A stretch of 64,000 bases of DNA from the NCBI RefSeq assembly GCF_004114375.1, contig NZ_CP034692.1, positions 1,054,001 through 1,118,000 on the forward strand, read 5' to 3'. Under the pieces are notes generated by a model. The model was given only the letters and a program-made list of their open reading frames with translations, was not told where the DNA came from and did no database searches. This DNA comes from Halorubrum sp. BOL3-1 (GTDB taxonomy: Archaea > Halobacteriota > Halobacteria > Halobacteriales > Haloferacaceae). The position numbers and the translations under genes were made by a program. This document shows, one piece after another, positions 1 to 8,757 of the stretch. Every line of letters begins with the position of its first letter. Position 1 is the first letter of the stretch.

Positions 1-21
1 AACCCCCGCCGCCCCGGTCCG

Positions 22-945
22 TCAGGCGAACCAGGAGAGGAACCGCCGGGTGCGGTGGGCCGACTGGAGGGCGGCGACCTTCGCCGCCACCGCCCCGTCG
101 ACCGCGGTCCGCTTGGTGGCCCGCGCGCCCCGAGCGGCGCCGGTCCGAGCGTAGTAGGCAGACCGGCGCCCGGCGGCGCCGACGTAGTGTTTCGCCGCCA
201 TCCGGACCGGTGCGCGCCGGCCCTCGACGGTCGTCGTACCGCGCCGGATCGCCGCCAGCACGTCGTCCGCGGTGACGTCGGCCGCCGACTCCCGACCCTC
301 GATCGTCAGCTCCGTGAACGCGCGGCCGACGTACTGGAGGTGGTGCGCGTCGCTGGCGGCGACGCCGGGGTACCCGTGTTCGGCCGCGAACCGACGCGCG
401 CGGCGGTTGCGGGACCCCGTGAACAGCCAGGCGTTGAACACCTCGATCGCGTCGACCTCGGTGGCCGACGCGACGCGCGCTACTCCCGGTCCCGGCTCGG
501 AGTCGGCGGCCGAGTCGGGCGTCTCGCCTCCGGTCTCGGCGTCGTCGCCCTCTCGGTCCGGTCCGGGCGTCGGGATGTCGCGCCGGCGGACCCCGTGGCG
601 CGAGCGCTGGAACGGGTGCGGAACGACGGCGACGCCGCCCTGCTCGTGGATCCGTCTGACCGTCTCCGCGTACGGTCGCCCGCGCGGCGGCATCCGGTCG
701 ACGCCGACCGCGAGCAGGTGGCCGTGCGCGGTCGACACCTCCACGCCGGGGATCCCGATCAGCCCGTACTCGGCGGCGACCTCCGCGGCGCGTTTCGACT
801 CTCGGATCACGTCGTGGTCGGTGATGACGACCGCGTCGAGTCCGATCTCGGCCGCGTGTTCGAGTATCAGCTCGACCGGCTCGTGGCCGTCGTAGCTGCC
901 CTCAGAATGGACGTGCGGGTCGATACTGACAGTGACGCGGGACAC
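22..945 (-). CDS. PHP-domain metal-dependent phosphoesterase
   Basis: Predicted metal-dependent phosphoesterase of the PHP family, about 307 residues, cytoplasmic. Seen: N-terminal D-P-H-V-H motif (His11 and His13), then VITDHD, PHPFQRSRHG and ASDAHH, the spaced His/Asp ligands that form the PHP metal site. A low-complexity acidic insertion (about residues 130-165) interrupts the middle. The frame is open further upstream, but I chose the GTG at 945 because a TATA box (969-976, minus strand ATTTATAT) lies about 27 bases before it, as expected for a leaderless haloarchaeal transcript. Known for the family: hydrolysis of phosphoesters such as nucleotides or histidinol phosphate; the exact substrate cannot be read from this sequence. 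Confidence 0.85.
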   Translation of the reverse strand: MSRVTVSIDPHVHSEGSYDGHEPVELILEHAAEIGLDAVVITDHDVIRESKRAAEVAAEYGLIGIPGVEVSTAHGHLLAVGVDRMPPRGRPYAETVRRIHEQGGVAVVPHPFQRSRHGVRRRDIPTPGPDREGDDAETGGETPDSAADSEPGPGVARVASATEVDAIEVFNAWLFTGSRNRRARRFAAEHGYPGVAASDAHHLQYVGRAFTELTIEGRESAADVTADDVLAAIRRGTTTVEGRRAPVRMAAKHYVGAAGRRSAYYARTGAARGARATKRTAVDGAVAAKVAALQSAHRTRRFLSWFA

Positions 946-968
946 GCTCGGACTACGCGGTGGGAGGT

Positions 969-976
969 ATATAAAT
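969..976 (-). promoter_or_regulatory. TATA box of the PHP gene
   Basis: ATTTATAT on the minus strand, centred about 27 bases upstream of the GTG at 945. The spacing implies a leaderless transcript and supports that start over the longer open frame. Confidence 0.6.
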
Positions 977-1194
977 GGGCGAGCGACCGCGGGGGGGTCG
1001 GGGTCGGCTCCGTCGAACTCTCCGGGACCCCGACAGGACCACCGTCCGGACACGGGGCGACGGTGATCGCCACGGACGGTCCGTAGACTGGACGGAAGTC
1101 ACCGCGGATAACCGGGAGACGGGACGGAGACCGTCGACGATCGACGGCGTGTGACACGGGTACACTTAATTGACCGTCTCCCGCATGATAATCT

Positions 1195-2820
1195 ATGACA
1201 GGGAGCGAGTACGACTACGTCGTCGTCGGCGCCGGGTCCGCGGGATGCGTCCTCGCGAACCGGCTCACTCAGGACGCGGAGACGTCCGTGCTGCTGCTCG
1301 AAGCGGGCGAACCCGACGACGAGCGGAACATCCGAATTCCGGCGGCGTTCCCGGAGCTGTTCAAGACGTCGACGGACTGGGAGTACTACACCGAGCCGCA
1401 GGAGCACTGCGGCGGCCGAGAGCTGTACTGGCCGCGCGGGAAGACCCTCGGCGGCTGCTCGTCCAACAACGCGATGATCTACGTCCGCGGCCACCCGTCG
1501 GACTACGACCACTGGGCCGAGCTGGGTAACGACGGGTGGGGGTACGACTCGATGCTGGAGTACTTCAAACGGGCGGAGGCCTTCGGCCCGGCGAGGTCGT
1601 CGTACCACGGAGACGACGGACCGCTCAGCGTCACCGAGCAGACCTCACCGCGCCCGGTTTCCGAGGCGTTCGTTCGCGCCGCCGCCGCGGCGGGCTACGA
1701 CCGGAACGACGACTTCAACGGGGAGACACAGGAGGGCGTCGGCCTGTACCACGTCACACAGAAGGACGGAAAGCGTCACAGCGCGGCCGAAGCGTATCTG
1801 AAGCCCGTCCTCGACCGTCCGAACCTCACCGCCGAGACCGGCGCGCAGGCGACGGAGGTGACCATCGAAGACGGTCGCGCGACCGGCGTGGAGTACCGTC
1901 AGGACGGCCGGGCCCGCAGTGCCGGCGCGAGCGAGGAGGTGGTCCTCTGTGCCGGCGCGGTCAACTCCCCGCAGCTGCTCATGCTCTCGGGCGTCGGGGA
2001 CCCGGACCACCTCTCGGACCACGGCATCGACGCCGCGGTCGAGTCGCCCGGCGTCGGTCGGAACCTCCAGGACCACCTGTTCGCCTTCACCGTCTACGAG
2101 ACGGCCGACGACGTGAGTACGCTCGACGACGCCGGCGGCCTGCGGGACGTTCTCAACTGGTTCGTGTTCAAGCGGGGGAAGCTCACCTCCAACATCGGTG
2201 AAGCGGGCGGCTTCGTTCGCACGAACGAGGACGAGCCGCGTCCCGACCTACAGTTCCATTTCGCTCCCTCCTACTTCATGGAACACGGACTCGCGAACCC
2301 CGCCGACGGCAGGGGACTGTCGATCGGCGCGACGCAGCTCCGACCGGAGAGCCGCGGCCGCGTCGCGCTCGGGTCGGACGACCCCTTCGACGCGCCGCGG
2401 ATCGACCCGAACTACCTCGCCGAGAGCGAGGACGTCGCGACCCTCGTCGAGGGCGTGCGGCGCGCCCGAGAGATCGCCGAGCGGGGCCCGCTCTCGCGGT
2501 ACATCGAGCGTGAGGTGTGGCCGGGCGAGGACGCCCAGTCCGACGCGGAGATCGAGGCGCACGTCCGCGAGGAGTGCCACACCGTGTATCACCCCGTAGG
2601 GACGTGTAAGATGGGCGACGACGAGACCGCGGTCGTGGACGACCGACTCCGCGTCCACGGCGTCGAGGGGCTTCGCGTCGCGGACGCGAGCGTGATGCCG
2701 ACGCTCGTCGGCGGCAACACGAACGCCCCGACGATCGCGATCGCCGAGCGGGCGGCGGACCTGATACGCGACGATCGGAGGGAGCGGGCCGAGGAACCGC
2801 CAACGGCTGCGACCGACTGA
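1195..2820 (+). CDS. GMC-family FAD-dependent oxidoreductase (choline dehydrogenase-like)
   Basis: Flavoprotein of the glucose-methanol-choline oxidoreductase family, 541 residues, the usual family length. Seen: FAD-binding GAGSAG at residues 12-17, the GMC signature GGCSSNNAMIYVRG, and a C-terminal HTVYHPVGTCKMG block with the conserved active-site His, followed by NTNAPTIAIAERAADLI. No signal peptide or membrane segment, so cytosolic. The family oxidises alcohols such as choline or glycerol-type substrates and passes electrons to FAD. Choline dehydrogenase would fit osmolyte metabolism, but no betaine aldehyde dehydrogenase or transporter lies beside it, so the substrate is open. Start ATG has an AT-rich ACTTAATTG about 30 bases upstream. 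Confidence 0.9.
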   Translation: MTGSEYDYVVVGAGSAGCVLANRLTQDAETSVLLLEAGEPDDERNIRIPAAFPELFKTSTDWEYYTEPQEHCGGRELYWPRGKTLGGCSSNNAMIYVRGHPSDYDHWAELGNDGWGYDSMLEYFKRAEAFGPARSSYHGDDGPLSVTEQTSPRPVSEAFVRAAAAAGYDRNDDFNGETQEGVGLYHVTQKDGKRHSAAEAYLKPVLDRPNLTAETGAQATEVTIEDGRATGVEYRQDGRARSAGASEEVVLCAGAVNSPQLLMLSGVGDPDHLSDHGIDAAVESPGVGRNLQDHLFAFTVYETADDVSTLDDAGGLRDVLNWFVFKRGKLTSNIGEAGGFVRTNEDEPRPDLQFHFAPSYFMEHGLANPADGRGLSIGATQLRPESRGRVALGSDDPFDAPRIDPNYLAESEDVATLVEGVRRAREIAERGPLSRYIEREVWPGEDAQSDAEIEAHVREECHTVYHPVGTCKMGDDETAVVDDRLRVHGVEGLRVADASVMPTLVGGNTNAPTIAIAERAADLIRDDRRERAEEPPTAATD

Positions 2821-3063
2821 GACGACTCGTCTGCCCCGTCGAGACCCTCTGCCGGCGAGACGTTCTCGCGGTCGCCGTGCGGGACGGGACTCGAAGGGAG
2901 TTCCCCCCGGGACGGTGACCGTCCCCGATCACAGAGCCGTGTCGATCGCCGCGCCGCGGGAAGCCGGGACCGGCGAAGCGTTCGGCACGGCGTCGACGAC
3001 CGCGAGGGATCCCCCGGCGACGACCGCAGGAAGCGTTAGGTGGCCGCGGCGGGACGTGTGCGT

Positions 3064-3573
3064 ATGCCCGACGAGAACGCACTCGGCGACCCGGCCGCGG
3101 CGGACCTCCCGCCGGACGCGACCGACGCCGAGTACGTGGATCGAACGATCGAACCGGCCGAGGCGGCCGTCGCGGCCGGCGACACCCCGTTCGGCGCGCT
3201 GCTCGTCGTCGACGGCGAGGTCGTCCGCGAGGCGCGAAACGAGACGCGGACCGGAGAGGACGTCGCCGCGCACCCTGAACTGACGCTCGCGCGGTGGGCC
3301 GCGCGCGAACTCGACGCCGACGAGCCGACGGCCTGTACGATGTACGCCAGCACGGAGCCGTGCCCCATGTGCGCGACCGCGGTCCACTACGCGGGGATCG
3401 GTCGGGTCGTCTTCGGCGTCGACGGCGAGACCCTCGACGAGCTCTCCGGCGGCGTGGTGCCGATCCCCTGCGAGGAGGTGATCCGCCGCGCCGGCGGCGA
3501 GGCGACGGTCGAGGGACCGATCGCCGTCGACGCGGCGACGAGCGTCCACGAGTCGTTCTTCGGTGAGCCGTGA
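3064..3573 (+). CDS. Nucleoside/CMP-dCMP deaminase-family protein
   Basis: Zinc-dependent deaminase of the CDA/TadA superfamily, 169 residues. Seen: HPE (His70, Glu72) and PCPMC (Cys100, Cys103), the canonical catalytic metal site, in TMYASTEPCPMC context typical of guanine-deaminase/TadA-like members. I used the ATG at 3064; an in-frame ATG at 3040 would add eight residues without support. It overlaps the next gene through GTGA, so it is translationally coupled to the PfkB kinase. The neighbours suggest nucleoside or base salvage (inference). It could act on guanine, cytosine or a free nucleoside; tRNA editing is less likely given the partner kinase. Confidence 0.85.
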   Translation: MPDENALGDPAAADLPPDATDAEYVDRTIEPAEAAVAAGDTPFGALLVVDGEVVREARNETRTGEDVAAHPELTLARWAARELDADEPTACTMYASTEPCPMCATAVHYAGIGRVVFGVDGETLDELSGGVVPIPCEEVIRRAGGEATVEGPIAVDAATSVHESFFGEP

Positions 3574-4661
3574 CGAGGGTATCGGACTCCGGCGACGACG
3601 CGGACGGCGGCTCGCCCGCGGTCCTCTCGATCGGCGCCGCGGCGATAGACGAGTGGTACGCGGTCAGCAACCTCCCCGAACCGGACGGCGGCGCGTTCGC
3701 CCGCGAGGTCACGTCCGCGTTCGGCGGCGTGGGCGCGAACGTCGCGATTGCGCTCGACCGCCTCGGCCGCGACGCCGGACTCGTCAGCCGCGTCGGGGAC
3801 GACGAGTACGGGCGGCGGGCGCGGGAGTACCTCGCGGAGACCGGGGTCGACGCGACCCACGTCGCGGTCGGTGACGACCCCCACACCAGGTCGCTGATCC
3901 TCCGCGACCCGGACGGCGAGCGCGCCATCGTCACCGCGGGCGAGAGCTTCCGCGGACTCCGGCTGGACGGCGACGCGCTCGCCGCGATGGCCGACGCCGA
4001 CGCGGTCTTCCTCACCGCCTACGCCCCGGACCGCGTCTCGCGGCGAGTCCTCGACCGGATCGCGGCGCTTCGCGATGGCGACGAGACCGCGGACCCGCCC
4101 GCGCTCGTCTTCGACCTCTCGGGGTCGGTCGAGGAGCTGGTCGATCGCGGGACCGAGCCGGAGACGGTCCATCGGTTCCTCCACGCCGCCGACCTGTTCG
4201 TCGCCGACGGGGTGGCCGCGCCCGCGTTCTTCGGCTCCGCGGACGCCGCCGTCGAGCGCGTCGCGGCCGCGCAGCGCCGGGCCCCCGGATCCGAATCGCG
4301 GTCGCGACGCGGGTCGCAACGGGATTCGACGTGGCCCCGAGCCGTCCTCACGCACGGCGCGGACGGGATGACGGCGGTCGCCGGCGGCGAGGTCTCCCGG
4401 TTCGACGCGTTCGACGTCGACACCGTCGACGCGACCGGCGCCGGCGACGCGTTCACCGCCGGGCTGATCGACCGGTGGATCGCGGGGACGTCACCGGGAA
4501 CGCCCGAGGACGGCGACGGGGTCGCTCCCGGCGTTCGGTTCGCGGCCGCGGTCGCCGCGATCAACTGTACCGCCCGGTTCACGCAGCCGGGACTGCCGAC
4601 CCGGAGCGAGGTCGAGTCGTTCCTCGCGGAGCGGGGCTACGGTCCCGGCGGGAGTCGATAG
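3570..4661 (+). CDS. PfkB-family carbohydrate/nucleoside kinase
   Basis: Ribokinase-superfamily kinase, 363 residues. Seen: N-terminal GGVGANVAIALDRLGRDAGLVSRVGDD substrate-side region and C-terminal DTVDATGAGDAFTAGL, the PfkB signature 2 with the catalytic Asp of GAGD. The GTG start overlaps the deaminase stop (GTGA), so the two form an operon. A charged Arg/Ser-rich loop lies near residues 235-255. Known family substrates are ribose, 2-keto-3-deoxygluconate, nucleosides and sugar phosphates. Coupling to a deaminase points to a nucleoside or pentose substrate (inference). The BtpA-like gene converges on it, 32 bases away. Confidence 0.9.
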   Translation: MTRVSDSGDDADGGSPAVLSIGAAAIDEWYAVSNLPEPDGGAFAREVTSAFGGVGANVAIALDRLGRDAGLVSRVGDDEYGRRAREYLAETGVDATHVAVGDDPHTRSLILRDPDGERAIVTAGESFRGLRLDGDALAAMADADAVFLTAYAPDRVSRRVLDRIAALRDGDETADPPALVFDLSGSVEELVDRGTEPETVHRFLHAADLFVADGVAAPAFFGSADAAVERVAAAQRRAPGSESRSRRGSQRDSTWPRAVLTHGADGMTAVAGGEVSRFDAFDVDTVDATGAGDAFTAGLIDRWIAGTSPGTPEDGDGVAPGVRFAAAVAAINCTARFTQPGLPTRSEVESFLAERGYGPGGSR

Positions 4662-4693
4662 CGAACGGCGGAGGGAGCGGACTACACTCGGAG

Positions 4694-5521
4694 TCACCGC
4701 ACCGCGTCGGCGGCCGCGACGAGGTCCGCGACCCGGTCCGCGTCGACCGGTGCGGTCGTCTCGTCGCCGCGTTTGAGCGCGGTGCCGACTATCGCGCCGT
4801 CGGCGGTTTCGAGCAGGTCCGCGACGGTCTCGGGCGTGACGCCGCTACCGACGAGGACCGGCGTGTCGAGGTCGTGGCGCTCGCGCTCGGCGACGACCGC
4901 TTCGAGGGCGTCCGTATCGACCGCCTCGCCGGTCCCGGAGCCGGAGGCGATCACGGCGTCCGCGAGGCCGCGCTCGGCGGTGTCGGCGAACGACTCGGCG
5001 GTGTATCCGGTCGGGGTCAGCGGCGCGGAGTGTTTCACGTCGGTGTCCGCGAAGACGCCGACGTCGACGCCGAGTCGGTCGCGCAGGCGGAGCGTCTCGT
5101 GGGCGCGGCCCGCCACGATCCCCTGGTCGGTGACGCGGGCGCCGGTGTGGACGTTCACGCGGACGAAGTCGGCGTCGACCGCGGCCGCGACCGACAGCGC
5201 CGCCTCGGCGTCGTTGCGGAGGACGTTGACCCCGAGCGGGAGGTCCGTCTCGGCGGCGACCGCGGTCGCGGCGCGGGTCACGCCGGCGACGACGTGCGGG
5301 GGGACTTCGTCGGGGTAGAACGGCGCGTCACCGAAGTTCTCGATAACGATCCCGTCGACGCCGCCGCGGTCGAGGGCCCGCGCGTCGCTCGTCGCCCGGT
5401 CGAGCGCCGCGCGCATCGCCTCGCCCCCGTCGTCGGGCGCTCGGGGGGCGCCCGGCAGCGGCGGGAGGTGGACCATACCGAGGAGCGGCGCGGCCGTCCC
5501 GAAGGTGGGTTCGAACTCCAT
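4694..5521 (-). CDS. BtpA/SgcQ-family TIM-barrel protein
   Basis: 275-residue TIM-barrel protein of the BtpA/SgcQ family. Seen: LLGMVHLPPLPGAP near the N terminus, DGIVIENFGDAPF, LGVNVLRNDAEAAL, RVNVHTGARVTDQG, FADTDVKHSAPL and C-terminal VLVGSGVTPETV...GAIVGTALKR, matching the whole family profile. BtpA was named in cyanobacteria for photosystem I accumulation; that role cannot apply here, and relatives resemble phosphoribosyl-binding barrels. The convergent PfkB kinase suggests a sugar-phosphate substrate (inference). A TATA-like CTTATGTC about 27 bases upstream (minus strand) supports the start and a leaderless mRNA. Confidence 0.85.
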   Translation of the reverse strand: MEFEPTFGTAAPLLGMVHLPPLPGAPRAPDDGGEAMRAALDRATSDARALDRGGVDGIVIENFGDAPFYPDEVPPHVVAGVTRAATAVAAETDLPLGVNVLRNDAEAALSVAAAVDADFVRVNVHTGARVTDQGIVAGRAHETLRLRDRLGVDVGVFADTDVKHSAPLTPTGYTAESFADTAERGLADAVIASGSGTGEAVDTDALEAVVAERERHDLDTPVLVGSGVTPETVADLLETADGAIVGTALKRGDETTAPVDADRVADLVAAADAVR

Positions 5522-5597
5522 CGTGGGGCTCGACGAGTCGCCCGGACATAAGCCTCCCCACAGCGTTTAGGTCGCGCGTCGTCTGGGTCCGATAGAG

Positions 5598-6080
5598 ATG
5601 GGAATCGACGCGACGGACCCCGGCGACGGCGACGTGACGCTCGTCTTCTCGCTCGGCGCCGCGCGGTCGCTCACCGACCCGGCCGCGGCGTTCGCCGACG
5701 CGCGGCGGTGGAGCCGCCACGTCGGCATCGTCGCGAACGAGGCGGACGAGGTCGCGGCGTTCGTCCGCGATCACGGGGTGGAAAACGACTACGCGCTCGC
5801 GAGTTGGGACAAGTGGGGCACCCTCGCGGACGTCCGCGAGGAGAGCGCCGCCCCGCGGTACGTGTTCGTCGGCACCACCCGCGCGGACGAGCGCGTCGCG
5901 ACCGAGACCGGCTACGAGTTCCTGCCGGTCGACGAAGCCGCCGAGAAGGCCGGCTGGGAACGCTCGGAGCCGGGGGCGACGGGGACGGACGGCGACGGCC
6001 CCGGTGGCAGCGGCCGCGACGCCGGTCGCCTCGCCCGACTGCGACGGGCCGTCCGCGACGCGGTCTCGCGGTTCCGGTGA
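5598..6080 (+). CDS. Haloarchaeal conserved protein, paralogue of the gene at 18923
   Basis: 160-residue acidic protein of unknown function. It has the layout [21 protein letters not shown]...[11 protein letters not shown], then [14 protein letters not shown], then [15 protein letters not shown], ending in a Gly/Arg-rich tail. The protein at 18923-19339 repeats this order (MTLAFELEALKALADPNAVF...ARQWTEYVGVV, HVFVGVDDEDETVA, WEFLQVGNAAEAAGW), so the two are paralogues. No catalytic motif, signal or membrane segment is visible. GTTTAGG about 29 bases upstream is a plausible TATA element. I do not recognise a function. Confidence 0.8.
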   Translation: MGIDATDPGDGDVTLVFSLGAARSLTDPAAAFADARRWSRHVGIVANEADEVAAFVRDHGVENDYALASWDKWGTLADVREESAAPRYVFVGTTRADERVATETGYEFLPVDEAAEKAGWERSEPGATGTDGDGPGGSGRDAGRLARLRRAVRDAVSRFR

Positions 6081-6172
6081 CCCCGCGCGCTCGGTTCCGC
6101 GAGCGGATACCCTTCCGGGCCGGCGGCCCTCGCTCGCGGAAGGTACAAATCGCTCGTCGCCCAACGTGGGGT

Positions 6173-6520
6173 ATGTCCTCACCGCTCGCGGACGAACCGG
6201 TCGAGCCGGCCGGCGACGACGCGGAGCCGCTCAGCGACGACGAGTGCGCCGAACACCTCGCGGAGCTCGGTGACGCGTGGGAGGTCGTCGACGGCCACCA
6301 CCTGGAGGCGAGCTACGAGTTCCCCGACTTCGAGACCGCGTTGGCGTTCACGAACGACGTCGGGGAACTCGCCGAACGAGAGTGGCACCACCCGGACATC
6401 GCGCTGTCGTGGGGGGAGGTCGGAATCGAGCTGTGGAGCCACGAGGTCGGCGGGCTCACCCGCGCCGACTTCGCGATGGCGGCGAAGATGGACCGCCTGT
6501 ACGCGGACGCCGAGGCGTGA
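6173..6520 (+). CDS. Pterin-4a-carbinolamine dehydratase
   Basis: PCD/DCoH-family dehydratase, 115 residues, matching the family's roughly 100 residues with a short acidic leader. Seen: [25 protein letters not shown] with the catalytic WHHP His pair, then [22 protein letters not shown]. The enzyme dehydrates 4a-hydroxy-tetrahydropterin during pterin recycling; some archaeal homologues act with molybdopterin metabolism instead. The frame is open far upstream as a shadow of the previous gene; the ATG at 6173 has TACAAATC about 30 bases upstream. Confidence 0.9.
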   Translation: MSSPLADEPVEPAGDDAEPLSDDECAEHLAELGDAWEVVDGHHLEASYEFPDFETALAFTNDVGELAEREWHHPDIALSWGEVGIELWSHEVGGLTRADFAMAAKMDRLYADAEA

Positions 6521-6571
6521 CTCGACGAACCAACGAACGAGTTTAAACCCCTCCCGGCGAAACGAAGCGTA

Positions 6572-7054
6572 ATGAGCGAGAACGTCTTCCTGGTCCCGAT
6601 TAACCCGGAGAACTTCGACCGAACGGTCCGGTCAGCGGTGGATCTCACCGAGTATCCGGACCGGCCCGAGCCGCTCGCGGACCTCGACGAGGTCCGCCTG
6701 TGGGCCGTCGACGACGACAGCGGCAACGGATCGACGTTCGAGAAGATGAGCGAGGGCGACCTCGTCCTGTTTTACACCGATGACGAGTACGTCGGCACGG
6801 GTCGGATCGGCACGACCTTCGAGGACGACGACCGGTGGGTCAGCGGGTCGTTCTGGACGGCGTTCCCCGCCGCGCGAGTGTACACGGTGACCGACTTCAC
6901 CGAGGTCTCCGCCCCCAAGCGGGCCGTCAACCGCATCTTCGACTACTCGTCGTCGTACACCCCCGGGTTCATGCGCGTCGCCGACAGTCGGGTGACCACC
7001 GACCTCTCGTCGATCGAGTCCGCGCTGGAACACTACACGAAGCGGAACGCCTGA
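6572..7054 (+). CDS. Stand-alone PUA/EVE-like domain protein
   Basis: 160-residue soluble protein resembling the PUA/EVE fold seen in modified-base readers. Seen: MSEGDLVLFYTDDEYVGTG, a basic strand/loop pattern like the EVE 'GD-hhhFY' core, followed by an aromatic-rich FWTAFPAARVYTVTDF and a C-terminal block FDYSSSYTPGFMRVADSR that resembles C-termini of N-terminal domains fused to restriction endonucleases. No nuclease motif is present. GTTTAAAC about 27 bases upstream of the ATG indicates a leaderless transcript. Family assignment is by eye and tentative; alternatives are an ASCH domain or a haloarchaeal orphan. Confidence 0.6.
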   Translation: MSENVFLVPINPENFDRTVRSAVDLTEYPDRPEPLADLDEVRLWAVDDDSGNGSTFEKMSEGDLVLFYTDDEYVGTGRIGTTFEDDDRWVSGSFWTAFPAARVYTVTDFTEVSAPKRAVNRIFDYSSSYTPGFMRVADSRVTTDLSSIESALEHYTKRNA

Positions 7055-7078
7055 GCGCGGGCCGACCGCACCGATTTC

Positions 7079-7993
7079 TCAGTTCTCGACCGCTCCGACG
7101 AGTGCCTCGTACACCGATTCGTATCGAGAGGCGACCCGGTCGGGGTCCCCTCGGACCTCGCCGGACAGCGCCGGGAGCGAGGCGGTCGCGACCGGTTCTA
7201 TCATCTCCGTCACCGCGTCGACGTGCTCCTCGCGGGTCCCCTCGTGCGGGCTGCCGGCGGCGACCGCGCGCGCCTTCGCGTACCGGTCGCCCGCGTAGAT
7301 CCGGGCGCGGCCGGGGTCGACGACGGCGACCGCGTCGGGCGCGACCGGTCCCCCGCGGGGAAGTGTTCCAGCGATATCCGCGTACGATTCGACGGCGACC
7401 GGGACCGGCGTCCGCGCGACCCGCGCCGCGAGGCGTTCGATCGCCGGGAGGTGCGCCTCGGCCATCACCTCGTTGAACGACGGGACGTCGCGCACGCGAG
7501 TCGCGTCTTCGAGGGGGAGCCGCTCCGCAAGCGGGTCGGGGAGGAGCCCCGCCGCCTCGGCGGCGCCGTTGACGACAAACCGGGTCCCGGACGCGGTCGT
7601 CACGCGGTCACAGAGAAAGGTGCGGTCGGCGTCGCCGAGCATCCCGGTCCGCCCCGGCGTCGGCCGCCAGAGTCGGTGGACGGGGTTGATCGACTCGGGC
7701 GCGATCCCCGAGGGCGACGGCGACGAGTCGTCGACCGCCGCGAGCGAGGCGGTGCTCGCGGCCGTCAGCTTCCGCGCGTCCTTGCCGTAGAGGCGGCCCG
7801 AATCGGTCGCGATCCGGTAGTCGTCGTGGTCGAACCAGAAGTCGTTGCCCGCGCGGGGCTTGACGCCGACCGCGTCGCCCGCGCGCTCCGCGAGGTGCGC
7901 GACCAACCCCGCCGAGAAGGTGGTCTTCCCGGCGTCGACGCGCGAGCCGCCGGCGACGAGATACACGGGCGGATCGGACGGCTCCCCCCTCAC
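7079..7993 (-). CDS. Predicted P-loop ATPase (DUF1611/BioD-like)
   Basis: 304-residue predicted ATP-binding protein. Seen: VYLVAGGSRVDAGKTTFSAGL, a Walker A motif of the deviant GGxxxxxGKT type, near residue 15, then VGVKPRAGNDFWFDH and FNEVMAEAHLPAIERL. The arrangement recalls SIMIBI-class P-loop enzymes such as dethiobiotin synthase. The start GTG (7993) overlaps the stop of the upstream gene as GTGA, so both are one translational unit. A longer open frame to 8260 is only the shadow of that gene. Substrate unknown. Confidence 0.75.
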   Translation of the reverse strand: MRGEPSDPPVYLVAGGSRVDAGKTTFSAGLVAHLAERAGDAVGVKPRAGNDFWFDHDDYRIATDSGRLYGKDARKLTAASTASLAAVDDSSPSPSGIAPESINPVHRLWRPTPGRTGMLGDADRTFLCDRVTTASGTRFVVNGAAEAAGLLPDPLAERLPLEDATRVRDVPSFNEVMAEAHLPAIERLAARVARTPVPVAVESYADIAGTLPRGGPVAPDAVAVVDPGRARIYAGDRYAKARAVAAGSPHEGTREEHVDAVTEMIEPVATASLPALSGEVRGDPDRVASRYESVYEALVGAVEN

Positions 7994-8298
7994 GCGGACT
8001 CGTCGGCGTCGGAATCGTCTGCCGACGCCGTCTCGGTCGCCAGCCCGTAGTACCCCGGCCCGTCCTCGCTCAGCGGCTCGGCGACGACCATGTCCTCGGC
8101 GTGGACCATCACCCACGGGACCGCCCAGTCGACCAGCACCGCCTCGGTGTCGGGGTCGACCTCGGCGTCCGGTTCGAGCCCCTGAAGCAGGCGGCCGATC
8201 TCCGGGATCGTGTACATCCGGTCCGGTTCGAACAGCTCCGCCGGCTCGTAGAAGTCGCACGGGTAGGTGGCGTCGAACGCCGACTTCGGTTCGGGCAT
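7990..8298 (-). CDS. Haloarchaeal small conserved acidic protein
   Basis: 102-residue acidic protein with no recognised domain. Seen: DFYEPAELFEPDRMYTIPEIGRLLQGLEPD, then VLVDWAVPWVMVHAEDMVVAEP and a Ser/Asp-rich tail. First gene of a two-gene unit: its TGA overlaps the GTG start of the downstream ATPase. GTTTACGG on the minus strand about 27 bases upstream of the ATG at 8298 could be the TATA element. The open frame continues to 8622 through repeat copy A, but that part is low-complexity repeat translation, so I start at 8298. Confidence 0.7.
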   Translation of the reverse strand: MPEPKSAFDATYPCDFYEPAELFEPDRMYTIPEIGRLLQGLEPDAEVDPDTEAVLVDWAVPWVMVHAEDMVVAEPLSEDGPGYYGLATETASADDSDADESA

Positions 8299-8374
8299 GG
8301 ACGGCAGTACGCGACCGCCTCCGTAAACGCTGCCGATAGCGACTCGATCCCGGTCAGTAACGCTCGATCCGATG

Positions 8375-8652
8375 CGGTGGCGCGTACCTGCGAACGGTCG
8401 CCTTGGCGACCGTGAGCCAGCACGCGCGAGGGAGTCGCTGGCGGCCGAGCGAAGCGACGGCCGCCAGCGACGAGGCTGGGGAGGCGTGAGGTGCGGAGCG
8501 GTGCGGGGTGGGACTCGAAGGGGCAGTCGCCGGCGCTGCGCACCGGCTGCCAGAGGATCTTCGATTCTCGCGGCTGGGGCTTCGGCGGTGTCCGTATCGA
8601 TCAGCGATCTATAAGCAGCCACGTGCGGCCGAGCGGCTGAGGCTTCGGCGGG
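8375..8652 (-). repeat. Dispersed structured repeat, copy A
   Basis: Fills most of the 459-base gap 8299-8757. On the minus strand it holds two GAAGCC(C/T)CAGCCG motifs (8634-8652 and 8571-8588), a TATA-like CTTATAGAT between them (8607-8616), and two perfect hairpins: 14-bp stem 8434-8447/8458-8471 with a 10-base loop, and 9-bp stem 8394-8402/8405-8413. It shares an identical 23-base block (8468-8490) with copy C at 28168-28190, and about 43 bases with copy B around the TATA-like box. Open frames across it look like translated repeat, not genes. It may be a structured RNA or a non-autonomous mobile unit. Confidence 0.75.
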
Positions 8653-8710
8653 AACCGCGAATACGGCAGCGACTGCACAACCTGAGTCACGACTAACCCG
8701 ACGAACGTCA

Positions 8711-8716
8711 CAAAAA
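8711..8716 (-). terminator. Oligo-T terminator after sod
   Basis: Six T residues on the minus strand (TTTTTTG) about 42 bases beyond the superoxide dismutase stop. Oligo-T runs terminate archaeal RNA polymerase. Confidence 0.5.
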
Positions 8717-8757
8717 ATGCGGATCTCGACGCGCGTAACGCGTTCTCTCGAACGCGC

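Noticed and set aside
2276-4015. Long minus-strand open frame of 579 codons opposite the GMC and deaminase genes
   Set aside because: Translation is Arg/Ser-rich with no motif and no acidic bias; it is a high-G+C shadow of real genes on the other strand.
8372-8614. Open frames inside repeat copy A (and similar ones in B and C)
   Set aside because: They translate the repeat and match no domain; the shared nucleotide structure explains them better than a gene.
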